NCBI GenBank assembly: GCA_016271365.2
Contig: CM057449.1
Location: 1,560,126,501 to 1,560,190,500, forward strand
Length of the DNA: 64,000 nt
Direction: 5' to 3'
Source of the DNA: Neoceratodus forsteri
Lineage: Eukaryota > Chordata > Ceratodontiformes > Ceratodontidae
Shown here: positions 31,492 through 43,029 of the stretch, piece by piece
How the letters are laid out: each line of letters opens with the position of its first letter
Numbering within the stretch: position 1 is the stretch's first letter
Notes under the pieces: generated by a model
The model's database searches: none
The model's input: only the letters and a program-made list of their open reading frames with translations
Told to the model about the DNA's origin: nothing
Made by a program: the position numbers and the translations under genes

Positions 31492-33007
31492 GGGCCCTAT
31501 TCACTATGCCCATGCACCGCATATCTGAGGTGTGTAGGTAACCCTATGCATGAATGCCACACAGCAGGAGTCCCACGGCATTCACCATCGGTGCACCAGC
31601 CAGATGCACACTGGATCCCATGTGTCAGGGGTGTGCCCGCACTCTGTGTGATTCACAAAGGCTTGGAATTGCACAGAGTGCCACACACTGGGGTGTGTGA
31701 GTTACAGCAGGGGGGGACCCTGCCATAACTGTTTTGCACATCCCCACCAATGATCCCCCCCATGCACACCCAGTCCCTGGGCATGGGTATGGTAGTGCTG
31801 TGAGGAGTGCTTTGTAGTCTGCACAGGGGGAGGGGTTGTGTGCCACCCGTCATAGCCCAAACTGTCTTGAGGCAGGAATGTTTGTTCAAAAACAAAACAC
31901 ATCTCATGTGGTTCCCCCATCCCCCATCCCTTGTGGTGTAGTATCTATCCTTCTCTGGTCTAGCAACCCCCCTTCCCTATCTCTAATCCCCTCCTAGTGT
32001 GTCATAGAACTGTTTCCCTGTTGGACTAGTGGACCCTCCACCCCCCCACACTCCAACAGGTATTTCCCACGCCCCCGCCCCTCGTCCTGTCCCTTGGCGG
32101 TGCCGGCTGGCCCTCTGCTCCCACCCACGGCCATCGACTGAGCTGTCGGTATGAACACGTTCTATAACAGCTGATTGTACAGTACACACTCATTATTGAC
32201 AATTCAGTCAGTGGCCGGCTATGGTGGAGAGCAGAGGGCTGTGCTGGTTGCCAGCAGAGGGACAGGACCGGGGAGGCGGGGTGGTGGGATAATACCTGTC
32301 AGGGTGGGGGCTGCTAGCTACCAGGAAAGCTGTGCTATGACACACTATGAGGGAAATGGGTATGGGGGACCACTGGACCACCAGGGAAAGGGTTCAGTGA
32401 CACACTATGAGGGGATTGGGGATAGGGAGGGGGTCCACTGGACCACCAGAGATGGATAGATAGTACACTACAGGGGATATGGGATGGGGGGACCATATGA
32501 CACTTGTTTTGTTTTTACCAAACATATGTAGTCAATGGAGATAGGAAAAGCAATGTGGATGCTTCCTTTTTGTTTTCTGTCACTGAATACACAGTGCCCC
32601 ACAGACAGTGGAATAGTGATGGGGGGGCACTACGTACACCCATACAGGGGTGCACTACTTCACTCTTCTCTACTGAGCAACTCAGCCGTGTGTGTACCGG
32701 TTTACCTACTGGGTGTAGCTGGTGTTCCATCCATTCCATGGGGATCCATGCCTTCCCATGCACCCCTGTATGGGCGCATACAGGATCCACTCTGGGACCC
32801 AGGGCAGGCATCTGCCCTGGTCCTGCACTCCGCCCCTATACAGCCCTGATCCAGCAATGCACAGCTGCGCACCAGGGGGTGGAGTGGTGGACAAGTGGCT
32901 GGTGTTTGTGAGTACGATGCAGCGCACACCTGTCTGGGGGTGTGGAGTTGCACAGGTGGGGTACGCAACTTTGGCGTGTACTTTACACCCTTTAGTGAAT
33001 AGGTCCC
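31492..33007. mobile_element. Long fold-back DNA element, Harbinger-like termini (1516 bp)
   Basis: The ends are GGGCCCTATTCACTA and TAGTGAATAGGTCCC. The two halves are inverted copies. The clearest pairing is 32041-32140 against 32204-32310, sharing GGGACAGGA, GAGCAGAGGGC and ATACCTGT, plus 31985-32035 against 32325-32440, sharing ATGACACACTA, GGGGATT and CCACTnGnCC. The centre is near 32170. The right arm also holds about 2.5 tandem units of 60 bp (TGACACACTATGAGGG...GGACCACCAGGGA, 32338-32480). No transposase frame. Similar arm sequence occurs at 14595-15645. Short frames inside have no motifs. Confidence 0.75.
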
Positions 33008-33010
33008 ATG

Positions 33011-33585
33011 GTGTGTAATAGGAGGGGAGATCCCAGCAGTGTTATTATGTATATGGGGTGTTCTGTTTACTCATACAGTATTACTTTTGTGGTTAAGAGA
33101 GTCTGCACAAGAATAGAAAAATGCTATCATTGATATACTTTAAACAGAGCATTTAGCTCTAAATTGAATGAATTGTCCAAGAAGTTTGACAAAAAATGGG
33201 CCACCATATACCAGATTTTGACTAGAGTATAACTAATCCCCATAACTTAGGAAGGGTCTGTCACAACTATTGAACAGACTCCTTTGACCCCTGACATTTT
33301 GTATTCATACGACTGAAGATATTATTAATATACTCACAGTTTTATCTGGTATATAAAAGTTCATGAGATGAGGCCTACCCTACCTACTCCTCCCCACCAC
33401 ATTGGACCCCTTATGTAGTGACAGTATAATTAATTTCAAGATACAATGCCAGTGTTACCCTGTACAGTATATTTTCTCTGTACATTAATATCAATGGTTG
33501 TTAAAACAAAGATCGATAATATATTTTGAAGGGTTATCTTCAATTAATTACTAAGTTTAATTCTTATGTATGATTTATTGTTTTC
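33011..33585. other. AT-rich, no gene seen
   Basis: No coding or repeat signal recognised between the fold-back element and the LTR. Confidence 0.5.
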
Positions 33586-33589
33586 TGTA

Positions 33590-34160
33590 TGTAACCCCCA
33601 CAAATGGTTGTTCCCAAAAAGTCTTCCTTGAGCTTGCCTAAATGCTCACTGCCAGGCTGGTGGCCTGCGTTTTAGCAGTTTAAACATTATTGCCAGAGAG
33701 TGCCTGCATAGCCTCTGCGAACTGTCTCTTTAAGAGCTGCCTAGATTGCAGTTATAATTGATCTGAGAGGGAGGGCTGAGTGTTTCTATGCTCGAATCCC
33801 ACCCGATCTGCCAAATAATCGCTCCGTTCTGCCATCGCTATTAGTGCAGAGGGAGCTCTGTTAGAAGATGTAAATGTAACCCTCCCTACAAATGGGGGTT
33901 CCTGAAAAGTCTTCTTTGAGCTTGCCTAAATGCTCACTGCCAGGCTGGTGTCCTGTGTTTCAGCAGTTTAAATGTTATTGCCAGAGAGTGCCTGTATAGC
34001 CTCCTTGTACTGTCTCTATAAGAGCTGCCTAGATTGCAGTTATAATTAATCTGGGAGGGGGGCTGAGTGCTTCTATGCTCGAGTCCCACCCAGGCTGCCA
34101 GATAATTGCTCCATTTCTGCCATCACTATTTGCGCAGAGGGAGCTCTGTTAGAAGATGTA
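33590..34160 (+). repeat. Direct duplication of LTR 5' end
   Basis: Units 33590-33874 and 33875-34160 share AAATGGnnGTTCC, AGTCTTC, TTGAGCTTGCCTAAATGC, CTGCCAGGCTGGTG and TTAGAAGATGTA. One unit of the LTR start is present in the copies at 4099 and 39100, so this is a duplication within this copy or its subfamily. Confidence 0.85.
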
Positions 34161-35892
34161 CTTATTTGCTGAATATCTATTAGAGTGGTAAAGATATTAT
34201 ATTTTGTCTAACCTGCCTTCTTTGCAGCATGGACAGTTTCTGTTTATCACCACCATCTTGGTCCTGGATTGCCAAAATGGGCCAGTCAGTACCTTTGGGG
34301 ATTTTAAAATAGGGCCTATCCCCAGGGGTCTTGTGGGAGCAAAATTCTATAGGAATTGAAGTTTTGGGCTTTTGGCACCTAAATGAACCTGGAGGGGGAG
34401 CCCTTGTTGTGACTGACAGAGGAATCAGCCAACTGAACCTTTTGGATCTTGGGGAAAGTCCCAGACTGCTTGCAGTTTCAGATCAGATCTGAGTCGGGAA
34501 GTGAAGGAATAACAGCTCGAGATAATCGAGCAGTAATCCTGCGTGGATTCACACGGGAGAACTGTGAAAGGGCTGATTTTTGGCCTGCCTGTCTGCCTGC
34601 TGTCCCTGAGAGGGAAAATAGAGTTGATTCAGACTGAATCTGAGTTGTGAGAACAATTTAAGTCACTGGACTGTGACCAGGCTTTAACCTGAAGAAGACC
34701 AAAGATTTGTTGAATGTGATCGGCCTGGCAGGATTTCCAGCCACCTCTGAACTCCCAGTTGGTGCAGAGACTCTGTAATTGTGACCGGATAGCAATCTGC
34801 CTGGTACAGTAGAATTTCTTACATGTAAATGTGCTGTGTGCTTTTAGTGGGTCGTGATTTGGTTCCCCACTGTGTGCTGAACTGTGTTCTGCTTGCTGGA
34901 GGCTACATCTTGCTTCCACGGACTGAATCCATACTCATCTCCATTTGGCGGGGCCTTGCCACACTGGCCAAGCCAGAATACCCACTACACAGAGAAAGGC
35001 ATTGACAAGAGTCCTGCCTGGGGATCAGCCCCCTGCTCAATGCCTTGAACAGCAATGACGCCTCGGTGATTCGTGTGAGCCCTGCTTCTCTTGGCACTCC
35101 AGCTCAACAACCTGCATTCTCGATTTCGTCTTGCCTGTGTCCTGTATTGGGTATCATGAGTACATATCAGGATAGCTCCCTACAACAACAGCTAAATCTA
35201 AAGTGTTGTCATCCGATTGTCTTGTTGCCTTTTCTTTCACGAACTAAGCCCTCCAGCTCCGGATTACAAATAGTGTGTGTTGTGCATGTTGCTTTCTTCC
35301 ATCATAGGGCCCCAACCAGCTGCGACATCGGCCTACTCCGGGCAATGTTCCTGGCTAGCCCACCATCTTCCTACCTGGGTACCGAGAGTGTGTGACTGTG
35401 TAGGGACTCTGAAGTGCATGCATAACTGTCTGATCGATATAGCCTTTGAGCAAATCAACCTGATTACACCCCTCCCTTGTTCAAGTCCCCTGAATAAATC
35501 AGATCTAACTCTTTTTGCATTTAACCTGACTGTGGTTCCAGTTTGTGCCAAAAGTACTGTACTGTTGCTATTTGCTGTGCATAACCTTGTTTTACAGGGG
35601 GTCCCCAGGGTCAAGCTAGAGGAACCAGCCCTGGTAGTAAGTGCAAACAGTGTGGGTAATTGTATGGTGAATACGGGTCATTGTCAAAGTGATTATTGTG
35701 TATTGTTCAGGCCACTAGAAGGGAAAGAGGGAGGTTACAGTGTCCCAGAGGGCTGTGCCCAGGTTAGCGTGACCACTAACAACCCTGACCTCCGGGTGGA
35801 GGCACCCGTTTCAATACCCAGGCCCCTTAACCTGCTACAAGCCAAGCAGGCAGGGGTAGTAGCCCTTGGGATAGTGACACCTAGGGGTTACA
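33590..35892 (+). mobile_element. Solo LTR, copy 2, with 285-bp terminal duplication (2303 bp)
   Basis: Starts TGTAACCCCC, ends GGGGTTACA, flanked by TGTA (33586-33589 and 35893-35896). The first 285 bases (33590-33874) are repeated directly at 33875-34160, joined at GATGTAAATGTAACCC, where the end of unit one resembles the LTR start. The two units agree closely apart from scattered differences. AATAAA lies at 35493-35498. The remainder parallels the copy at 4099-5718 and ends in the same CCTAGGGGTTACA. No internal retroviral genes are present. Confidence 0.87.
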
Positions 35893-35896
35893 TGTA

Positions 35897-36767
35897 TAAT
35901 GTATTTCATGTCAAGGATCAACTGATGTCTTTACCTATATGTATCTGTTCATTTTTGTTGTTGGGAAAAGAAAAAAAATGATAAAAACTTATTGACAAAA
36001 AAAGAGAGTCTGCACTTGAAACTGCTCAGCCAACTCCATGGGACTACAGATATTTTTCCACAGGATCCTTGCTTCCACCAAACTTATTTTTTTTTAAGGC
36101 TGCCCACCCACACAGCCTTCCACTCACATGGCAAAGCAGACTCAGTCAACCCTACTTACAATAAAGTTTGCAGCTAAGAAGTGTAACTACCCTCTCTCTT
36201 CTGCCCACTCAGGGCAGGTTACTAGAGAGCGCTCAAAAGGGTTAAGCCAAATGCTAAGGGTTGTTCTTTAGGGAGTTTTGCCTGGAGAAATAATGCATGA
36301 GTTGGGTTTTGAGTGGCCTGACTCAGATAGGAGTGGACAACTAGAACATAAATATTCATGGTTCTGCACTTTTCCCAGGAGCTGTAAGAGGGGAAGGCAC
36401 ATGGGCAGTGGGAGTTGGGTCCAGAGAAACAAGGGAGGCAGAACAGCAGTCCAGCCTCTCTGGCTGTAACTAGGCCAAGTGGGCTTGCAGTCCTAGTGAC
36501 AGTGGCAGGGTTCCTGGGATTGGGTGGCACTGATCCCCTTATGCCTGGTCTCCAGAGAAGATCACCAGGAGCAACTGGGAGGTGTGCATACCCAAAGAGT
36601 TTGCATTGAGAGGAGCAGTGACTATCAGCACCTAACAGGCACAACTGGGAGAAGTGATGGTCCACCCCTCAAGGGAGGTCACCAGAACATTTTCAGGTTC
36701 ACTCCCAGCAGAAGAGGAAAGAATTCCAGTGTACAGAGCAACTTGTAAGTTAACCTTGCTAAAGAAA
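35897..36767. other. No gene seen
   Basis: Short frames without motif. Small A-rich tracts near 35970-36000. Confidence 0.5.
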
Positions 36768-37945
36768 ATATGAACATACGAATGAGCCAGCAGAAATAGA
36801 CCTCCTGGTCTATCAATGTCTGCTCGGTTGTGCAGCTAGCTCCCTAGGTTGCAGCTGCTCCTCCCCCCACCCCTTGAGCCCCTTGGATGCCATCCACCTC
36901 ACCCATCCTTACTCCCCCTTTCTCTCTGTCCTGTGCCCTCTTGAAACTATCCACAGCCCTATGTGATATCACTCTCTCCGGTAGGGCATTTCACTTAGAC
37001 ACCACCCTCTCTGTGAAGTAATGTCTCCCCATCTCTCTCCTCAATCTTCCCTCCTCTGCCCTTAGCCCATGGCCTCTGATGTCTCTTCCCTTCCTTAGAG
37101 TAAACATCCTGTCCTCTCCCCCCCTTGTTGATTCCCTTCAAGTACCTGAAGGTCTCAATCATGCCCCCCATCCATCCTCTCCTCCAGGGTGTACATGTTC
37201 AGCTCACCTAACCTACCCCCCGTATTCCTTTCCCTCCATCCCCTGAATCATCCTAGTTGCCCTCCACTGCACACCCTCCAGAAGACTGATATCCCACCTC
37301 AGGTAAGGCCTCCAGAACTGCAGACAGTAATCTAAGTGCTGTCTGACCAGTGCCCTGCAGAGGGGCAAGATCACCTCCCTGCGCCTGCACATGAACCCCC
37401 ACACCATACACCCCAGCATCTTGTTCACCTTTGCTGACACTTTCCTGCACTGGGCCATGTTGTTCATGTTCCCTGTTACCATTACCCCAAGGTTCCTTTC
37501 CTCCTCAATGATCCCCAGCTTCACCCCCCCTCCCCAACCAGTACTCTCTCCTTGGGTTCCTTGGTACAAAGTGCATAACCTTGCACTCTTTTGCATTGAA
37601 CCCCAGCTGCCACCTCTCCAACCACTCCTCCAGCTTGGTTCGGTCCCTCTGTAATTGCTCCCAGCCTTCTGCTACATCCACTAATGCACCTATTTTGGTG
37701 TCATCAGCGAACAGGTTCATCCTGCTGTCCACCTCTTCTGCAATGTCAGAGATGAATAGCCCAAAAAGCACCAGACCCAGCACCAAGCCCTGTGGCACCC
37801 CACTCATCACTAACCTAGGCTCCAAGAATTCCGCTCCCCCCACTACCACCCATTGTAACCTCCCACGTAGCCAGTTGGATATCCAGCCTGTCATCCTTGT
37901 TCCCACTTCCACCCCAGTTAGAAACGCTCTTGTATGTGTTAGAAA
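36768..37945 (-). mobile_element. CR1-type LINE, 5'-truncated (minus)
   Basis: Minus-strand RT and C-terminal blocks followed by the typical 3' tail, which near 36768-36820 reads AGACCAGGAGGTCTATTTCT then GCTGGCTCATTCGTATGTTC. Truncated at 37945 inside the RT, before motif A. The 5' junction lies next to TATTAGGCAG at about 37948. Confidence 0.9.
37213..37912 (-). pseudogene. CR1 RT (motif C side) and C-terminal region
   Basis: 37912-37505 reads WISNWLRGRLQWVVVGG, SGVPQGLVLGLVLFGLFISDI, MNLFADDTKIGALVD (motif C, both Asp) and KLEEWLERWQLGFNAKECKVMHF. 37596-37213 reads EERNLGVMVTGNMNNMAQCRKVSAKVNKMLGCMVWG, VILPLCRALVRQHLDYCLQFWRPYLRWDISLLE. Downstream blocks (KGRDIRGHGLRAEEGRLRREMGRHYFTERVV-type) follow to about 36960. 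PQGS is changed to PQGL. Frameshift between the two frames near 37510-37590. Confidence 0.88.
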
Positions 37946-38110
37946 ATATTAGGCAGATGGAATAGTGAAACCCTGGCAGTGTAGCTGAAGTTTGGTGGGT
38001 ATCAGGTAGAAAGGGGCCTGGTAAGAGTTGAGGTTGAAGTCCACTGGATTGGGCCAGGCATGGGCACCTATTCTTTGGGCCACTATGGCTATGAATGTGA
38101 TGTTGGAAGG

Positions 38111-38358
38111 GAGGCACACACAGCCAAACCAACTAAAGCTTTTAAGCACTTAGTAGTAATGACATAAACTGATGTACTTTCATATTTATTGTCCTTTATA
38201 GGCAAATGTTTAGAGGCATGTGCTGGCACAGCTTGCCCTAAGGGTAGTGCTTGCCCTGCCTGGGAGAGTACCACTGCACAACCAGTTTTTTGGGGCACCT
38301 GGACTCCAGAGACCCCAAAAGGGAGGTTAGGGATCTGTAACATTGAAAGAGACCCATT
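38111..38358 (+). repeat. Left arm of a ~240-bp inverted repeat pair
   Basis: The reverse complement of 41559-41792 matches this stretch closely over its whole length. Shared blocks include TACTTTCATATTTATTGTC, TGCTTGCCCTGCCTGG and GTTAGGGATCTGTAA, and the homology fades at GGCACACAC on one side and GAAAGAGAC on the other. Between the arms lie a CR1 fragment, an LTR and about 510 other bases. Confidence 0.85.
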
Positions 38359-38384
38359 CCTGAAAATCAATAGGGGTAATTATA

Positions 38385-39090
38385 TCAGATGACCTAAAGG
38401 CGGGCAAGCAATGTGAGAAGGCAGTAAGGAAGGCTGGGGGGGATACTGGGATGCATAGGGAGAGGCATCAATAGTAGAAAATAGGACGTTGTTATCCCTC
38501 TGTACAGACAGTTGGTGAGACCCCATCTGGAGTACTGTGTCCAGTTCTGGAGACCCCATCTCCATAGGAGACATAGACAGGGTGGAGGCTGTCCAGAGGA
38601 GGGCAACCAAAATGGTGCAGGGTCTGCACCAGAAGACATCTGAAGAAAGACTAAAGGAGCTTAATATGTATACCCTTGAGGAAAGGAGGAGAGAGGACAT
38701 GATAGAAACTTTCAAGTACCTCAAGGGAATCAACAAAGTCCAAGAGGGTGGCATCTTTCAGAAAAAGAGATGTGCAAGAACAAGGGGGCACAATTTGAAG
38801 ATAGAGGGGGGACGGCTCAGAAGTAATGTGAGGAAGTATTTTTTCACAGAGAGGGTTGTGGATGCATGGAACAGCCTCCCTGAGGAGGTCGTGGAGTCAA
38901 GAACAGTCGGGGAATTCAAGAATGCATGGGACAGACATAAGGCAGTCCTAGTGTGGGTTAGGAGGAAGTAAGCTGTTGGTTAACTAGGATCTGCAGCTTA
39001 TCTGTTAGGTAGGAAAATGGGCAGACTAGGTGGGCCAAGCGGTCCTTATCTGCCATCAAATTCTATGTTTCTATGTTTCTATTAATATAT
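38385..39090 (+). mobile_element. CR1-type LINE, short 3' fragment
   Basis: A 5'-truncated CR1 that starts in the C-terminal region (ILPLY-type block near 38495, then [31 protein letters not shown]). It includes a 144-residue frame (38537-38971) that ends with KYFFTERVVDAWNSLPEEVVESRTVGEFKNAWDRH. The 3' end is the CR1 tail AATTCTATGTTTCTATG (39058-39085), a short tandem tail. This is the best conserved CR1 3' end in the window. No ORF start survives. Confidence 0.9.
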
Positions 39091-39099
39091 AAATGCACC

Positions 39100-41047
39100 T
39101 GTAACCCCTAGGTGGAGCTATCCCAAGGGTCACTCTCCCTGCCTGTGTGACTAGGTGCAGGTTAAGGGGCCTGGGTACTGAAAACAGGTGCCTCCACCCG
39201 GAGGACAGGGTTATTGGTAGCATAGCTGACCTCGGACCCTCTAGTGGCATAAGCAATGAACAACAGTCACAGTTACAATAACCCCTAATCAGCATACAAA
39301 TCCCCACTCTGTCTGCACTTACCACCAGGGCTGATTCCACCAGTGTGACCCTGGAGATTCCCTGCAAAATAAGGCTAGACACTGCAAGTAACAACAGTAC
39401 AGTGCTTCTTGTACAAAATGGAACCACAGTCAAGTTAAATGCAAAAAGAATTAGATTTGATTTATTCAGGGGGCATGAACAAGGGAGGGGTGTAATTTAT
39501 CTGATTAGTTCTGTGACTGATTCACTCAGGCAATCATGCTGCACTTTAGAGTCCCTTCACAGTCACACACTCTGGGTACCCAATTGGAAAAAAGGTGGGC
39601 TAGCCTGACACATTGCCCGGGGTAGGCCTGCGTTGCAGCTGTTCAGGGCCCTGTGATGGAAAGAAGGAGCATGCACAACCACACACAATTTGTAATCCAG
39701 AGCCTGGAGGCTCAGTTCGTGACAAGAAAACAACAACTAAATCAGATGACAACACTTTTGATTTCACTGATGTTGCAGGGAGCTACTCTGGTGTTTACTC
39801 ACACTACCCAATACGAAACACAGGAGGAAAGAAATGGAGACTGTAGGTTACCAAGCTGGTATGCCAGGAGAAGCAGGGCCTACACGATTCACCGAGATGT
39901 CATTCCTGTTCGAGATGTTGAGCAGGGGGATGATCCCTGGGTGAGTCTCTCGTCGATGGTGATCTCTGTGTCTGAAGTAGCTGACTGGGCCAAGGTGGCA
40001 GGGCCCAGGCCAGGTGAACAGTTCGGATTCAGTTCGATAGGTGCTGGAGACAGCTTCCAGCAAACGTGACACACTTAAGTAGTGGGGAACCAAATTGTGA
40101 CCCACCGACAGCTTATAGCACATTTAAAGTAAAGCAAAACACAATACCACAGGTCAGATGACAGGCCAGTTGCAATTTCAGTTTTCCTGAGCAAAACCGT
40201 GATCTCTGTGGTGATTTAGACGTCCTGACAGGCCGATCGCTTACAGCAAAGCTTCGGTCTTCTTCAGATAACAGGGCAGTCACAATTCAGTATCTCTGGT
40301 CACAAGCCGGTACGGATTCGGTCCGATTAATTTTACTAGCAGATCCCTCAGAAGGGAAGATGAAGCAGATAGGCCAGACACAGCCTTCCCACCAGTTTCC
40401 TGTGCTACTACGCAGGAGCAGCTGCTCAAATGTCTTGAGCAGTTCACTCTCTCAACTCCAAACTCAGACTGACTCTCTACTGTAGGCAGCACCGGGACTT
40501 CCTTCTGATCCAAAAAGGGTTTGGTTGATTGATTCATCAGTCTGTCAAAGCAAGGCCCCCCCAGGTCCATTTAGGCGCCAAAATGAAAAGAAATATAATT
40601 CCCACAGAAATTCACTCCCACAAGACCCCTGGGAATAGACTCCATTTTAAGGTCCCCAAAAGGTACTGATTGGTGCAATACAGAAATGTCCATGCTGCAA
40701 AGAAAGGCAGGTTAGACAAACTGAAATGCCATTATTATTACAGCAGCTAATCAGCAAACAATTACCAGTTCTAACAGAACTCCCTCTGCACCATTAGTGA
40801 TAGTAGAACAGAGCAATATTATTGCAGCTCGGAGGGATTCGAGCCTGGAAACAATCGGCCCCTACCCAGATTAATTATACACTACAAAAATAATGTCTCT
40901 TAAAGGGACAGGCATGGAGGCTAACAGGGCACTCGCATGCAAGCACTTTTACACCTGTAAAGACACAGAACGACCGGCTGGCAGTGGGCATTTAAGCACA
41001 CCCAAGGAAGACTTTTGGGAACCCCCATTTATGGGGGGGGGGTTACA
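39100..41047 (-). mobile_element. Solo LTR, copy 3 (minus strand, 1948 bp)
   Basis: On the plus strand the block starts TGTAACCCCTAGG and ends GGGGGTTACA, the mirror image of the other copies; CACC flanks both sides (39096-39099 and 41048-41051). The AATAAA signal is TTTATT at 39461-39466. At the U3-like end a G9 run (41033-41041) and the CCCATTTATGGGGG block match the first bases of the plus copies. No internal genes adjoin. It lies directly against the CR1 tail of the preceding element. Confidence 0.85.
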
Positions 41048-41558
41048 CACCCTTTTAATTTTATGGGAGAACCTGGTAACAGTTATGGTAGTGGGGTGGC
41101 CAACAGGCCCCACAGATACACTGGACACCACCAGACCAGTGCTGGAGAAATAGCAGTCATAGGGATACCAAACTAGAGGTAAGGGCTTAGGTAGAAGCCC
41201 AGGGAGAAATTTGAATGAGAAGTTGTGTAGGGCATGGTCCATAGAGAAATGGAATGTACTGTAGTTTGAGCAATGGAACATTGTGAAGGAATGCGGCCAG
41301 GGAATTTGGGAGAGCTGTGTAAAACCTTGCAGCTAATAAAAATACATCAAGCTTGATCTCAGCTCCTGCATGGAGACTGCAGTTTGTGTGTGGCCTCATG
41401 TTAATGGTGCCTAGAGTATGTTCAAGGTGTCCATGGTCCCCATTGCCTCTGACCTGACATGGCAAGTTTACTGGTAGTGGTGCAGAACTGGTGTTCATGG
41501 CGTAAGGCAGGTGCTCCTCTGGATGAGATGCCATCATATACCCTTATACACCTGAGGG
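41048..41558. other. No gene seen
   Basis: Between the LTR and the right arm of the inverted pair; no motif or further repeat recognised. Confidence 0.5.
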
Positions 41559-41792
41559 TGAACCAGTCTCTTTCAACCTTACAGATCCCTAACTGCCCCT
41601 GGAGCCCAAGTGCTTCTAAGACTGGTTGTGCAGTGGCACTCTTCCAGGCAGGGCAAGCACTACCATAGGGGCAAACTGTGCCGGCATGTGTCTCTAAATG
41701 CCCATACAAGACAATAAATATGAAAGTACATCAATTTATGACATTACTACTAAGTGCTTAAAAGCTATAGTTGGTCCAGCCGTGTGTGCCTC
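41559..41792 (-). repeat. Right arm of the ~240-bp inverted repeat pair
   Basis: Inverted copy of 38111-38358. Identity is high in blocks such as GCAGGGCAAGCACTACC and ATATGAAAGTACATCA. It may be one fold-back element later split by the CR1 and LTR, or two separate insertions of a dispersed repeat. Confidence 0.85.
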
Positions 41793-43019
41793 ATGCTGGA
41801 AGAGCAGGGAGGCCCGTTACAGAAAGATTGAATCACATGTTCACCTTAATGTCTCAGTTTGGAGCAGCTCTGCATATGACGATCACCTCTCACACAATCT
41901 GGACTCCAAGGTGATGCAAAAAACCAGTACCAGCATCCATTGTTGTTTTATTTATTTATTTATTAGATCATCAGTTTACAGACCTTTGAGTCAAAGACTC
42001 ATTTACAAAGGCACCTCGTCAAGAGAACAATACATCACAGCAAACAAAACAGTACAGTACGTAACGCTTAGATTAAAAAAGCAACCAGTGTTACAGGCAT
42101 TCACTGGTGGTACAAGCTTGGTATTGAGTAGATCACAGTAGTCATAATATAGGTACACGAGTACTGTTGCAGCTTTACTGCTAGACATGCATAATGGGAG
42201 GGACTCCACGAGGGTTCACACATACCGGTGCGACGACAATGTTGCTGACACCAACTACAGCACAGGCAACATGCCGCCCAGCATTACAGCCCCAGGCATA
42301 ATGTCTCCTGGAAGTTATAGCACCAAAGCGCCCTCCTGGGAAATAGTCAAGTTTTGTGGGGGGCCCTGGAGGGGGCAGAAATTGTGTAGGCACAAAGGAT
42401 GGCACAGTGATGGAAGATCTAAAATCAAGATCGCCCCAGTCACTGTCGCCCCTGTTGCGGCACCCTAATTGCAGCAGCAAATTTCAGTCATGATGCCAAC
42501 GGTATACCCTCCATGAGGAAGGCTCTGGTAGCTGTAGCACTGTAGAACTGGGAAATAAAGAGAGATTGCTTGCTTATCATAGTTTTTTGTCCTCTACATT
42601 TAGTTAGCATGGCATTAAATGGTGGCATTATGATTTCTTTTGCTGTCAGCAAGCAGTTGCTTGAATCTGCCAAATGCAGCTGCATGTGCATCAGGCTCTG
42701 TTATGAAGCCACATACAGCTAAACTCAGCCAGATTTAAACACCCACCTGCCACCAACAAAATAAATCATACTGCCACCAGCTAATGCTACTCAAACTAAA
42801 TGTAAATGTGACAAGAAAGAAACCATTGATCTGCAACCTTACTCCATGCGATAGCATTCACCCAAGACTCATCTGCCTACATCTGCGTTTATACTGCTTC
42901 TCTGCTGGAGGCACTGGTGATGCAGGTGATGTTGGAAAATGTGTCCCAAGCTCAATGAGCCCTGGTTCTTTGCTCACTGAAAGTGGTGCCCCTGCCTCCA
43001 TGCCATCAAATGTTGCTGC
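41793..43019. other. No confident gene; unclassified sequence
   Basis: Contains an ATTTATTTATTTATT tract at about 41947-41965 and a few open frames of 60-147 codons on both strands without motif. CR1 homology starts near 43020. Confidence 0.45.
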
Positions 43020-43029
43020 GCAAAATTGG

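Noticed and set aside
31342..33018. Many short frames on both strands in the fold-back element
   Set aside because: They mirror each other because the element is an inverted repeat; none has a transposase motif.
35277..35981. 234-codon plus-strand frame at the end of LTR copy 2
   Set aside because: It runs out of the LTR end into flanking sequence, contains no Gag, Pol or other motif, and the matching frame is not open in LTR copies 1 and 3.
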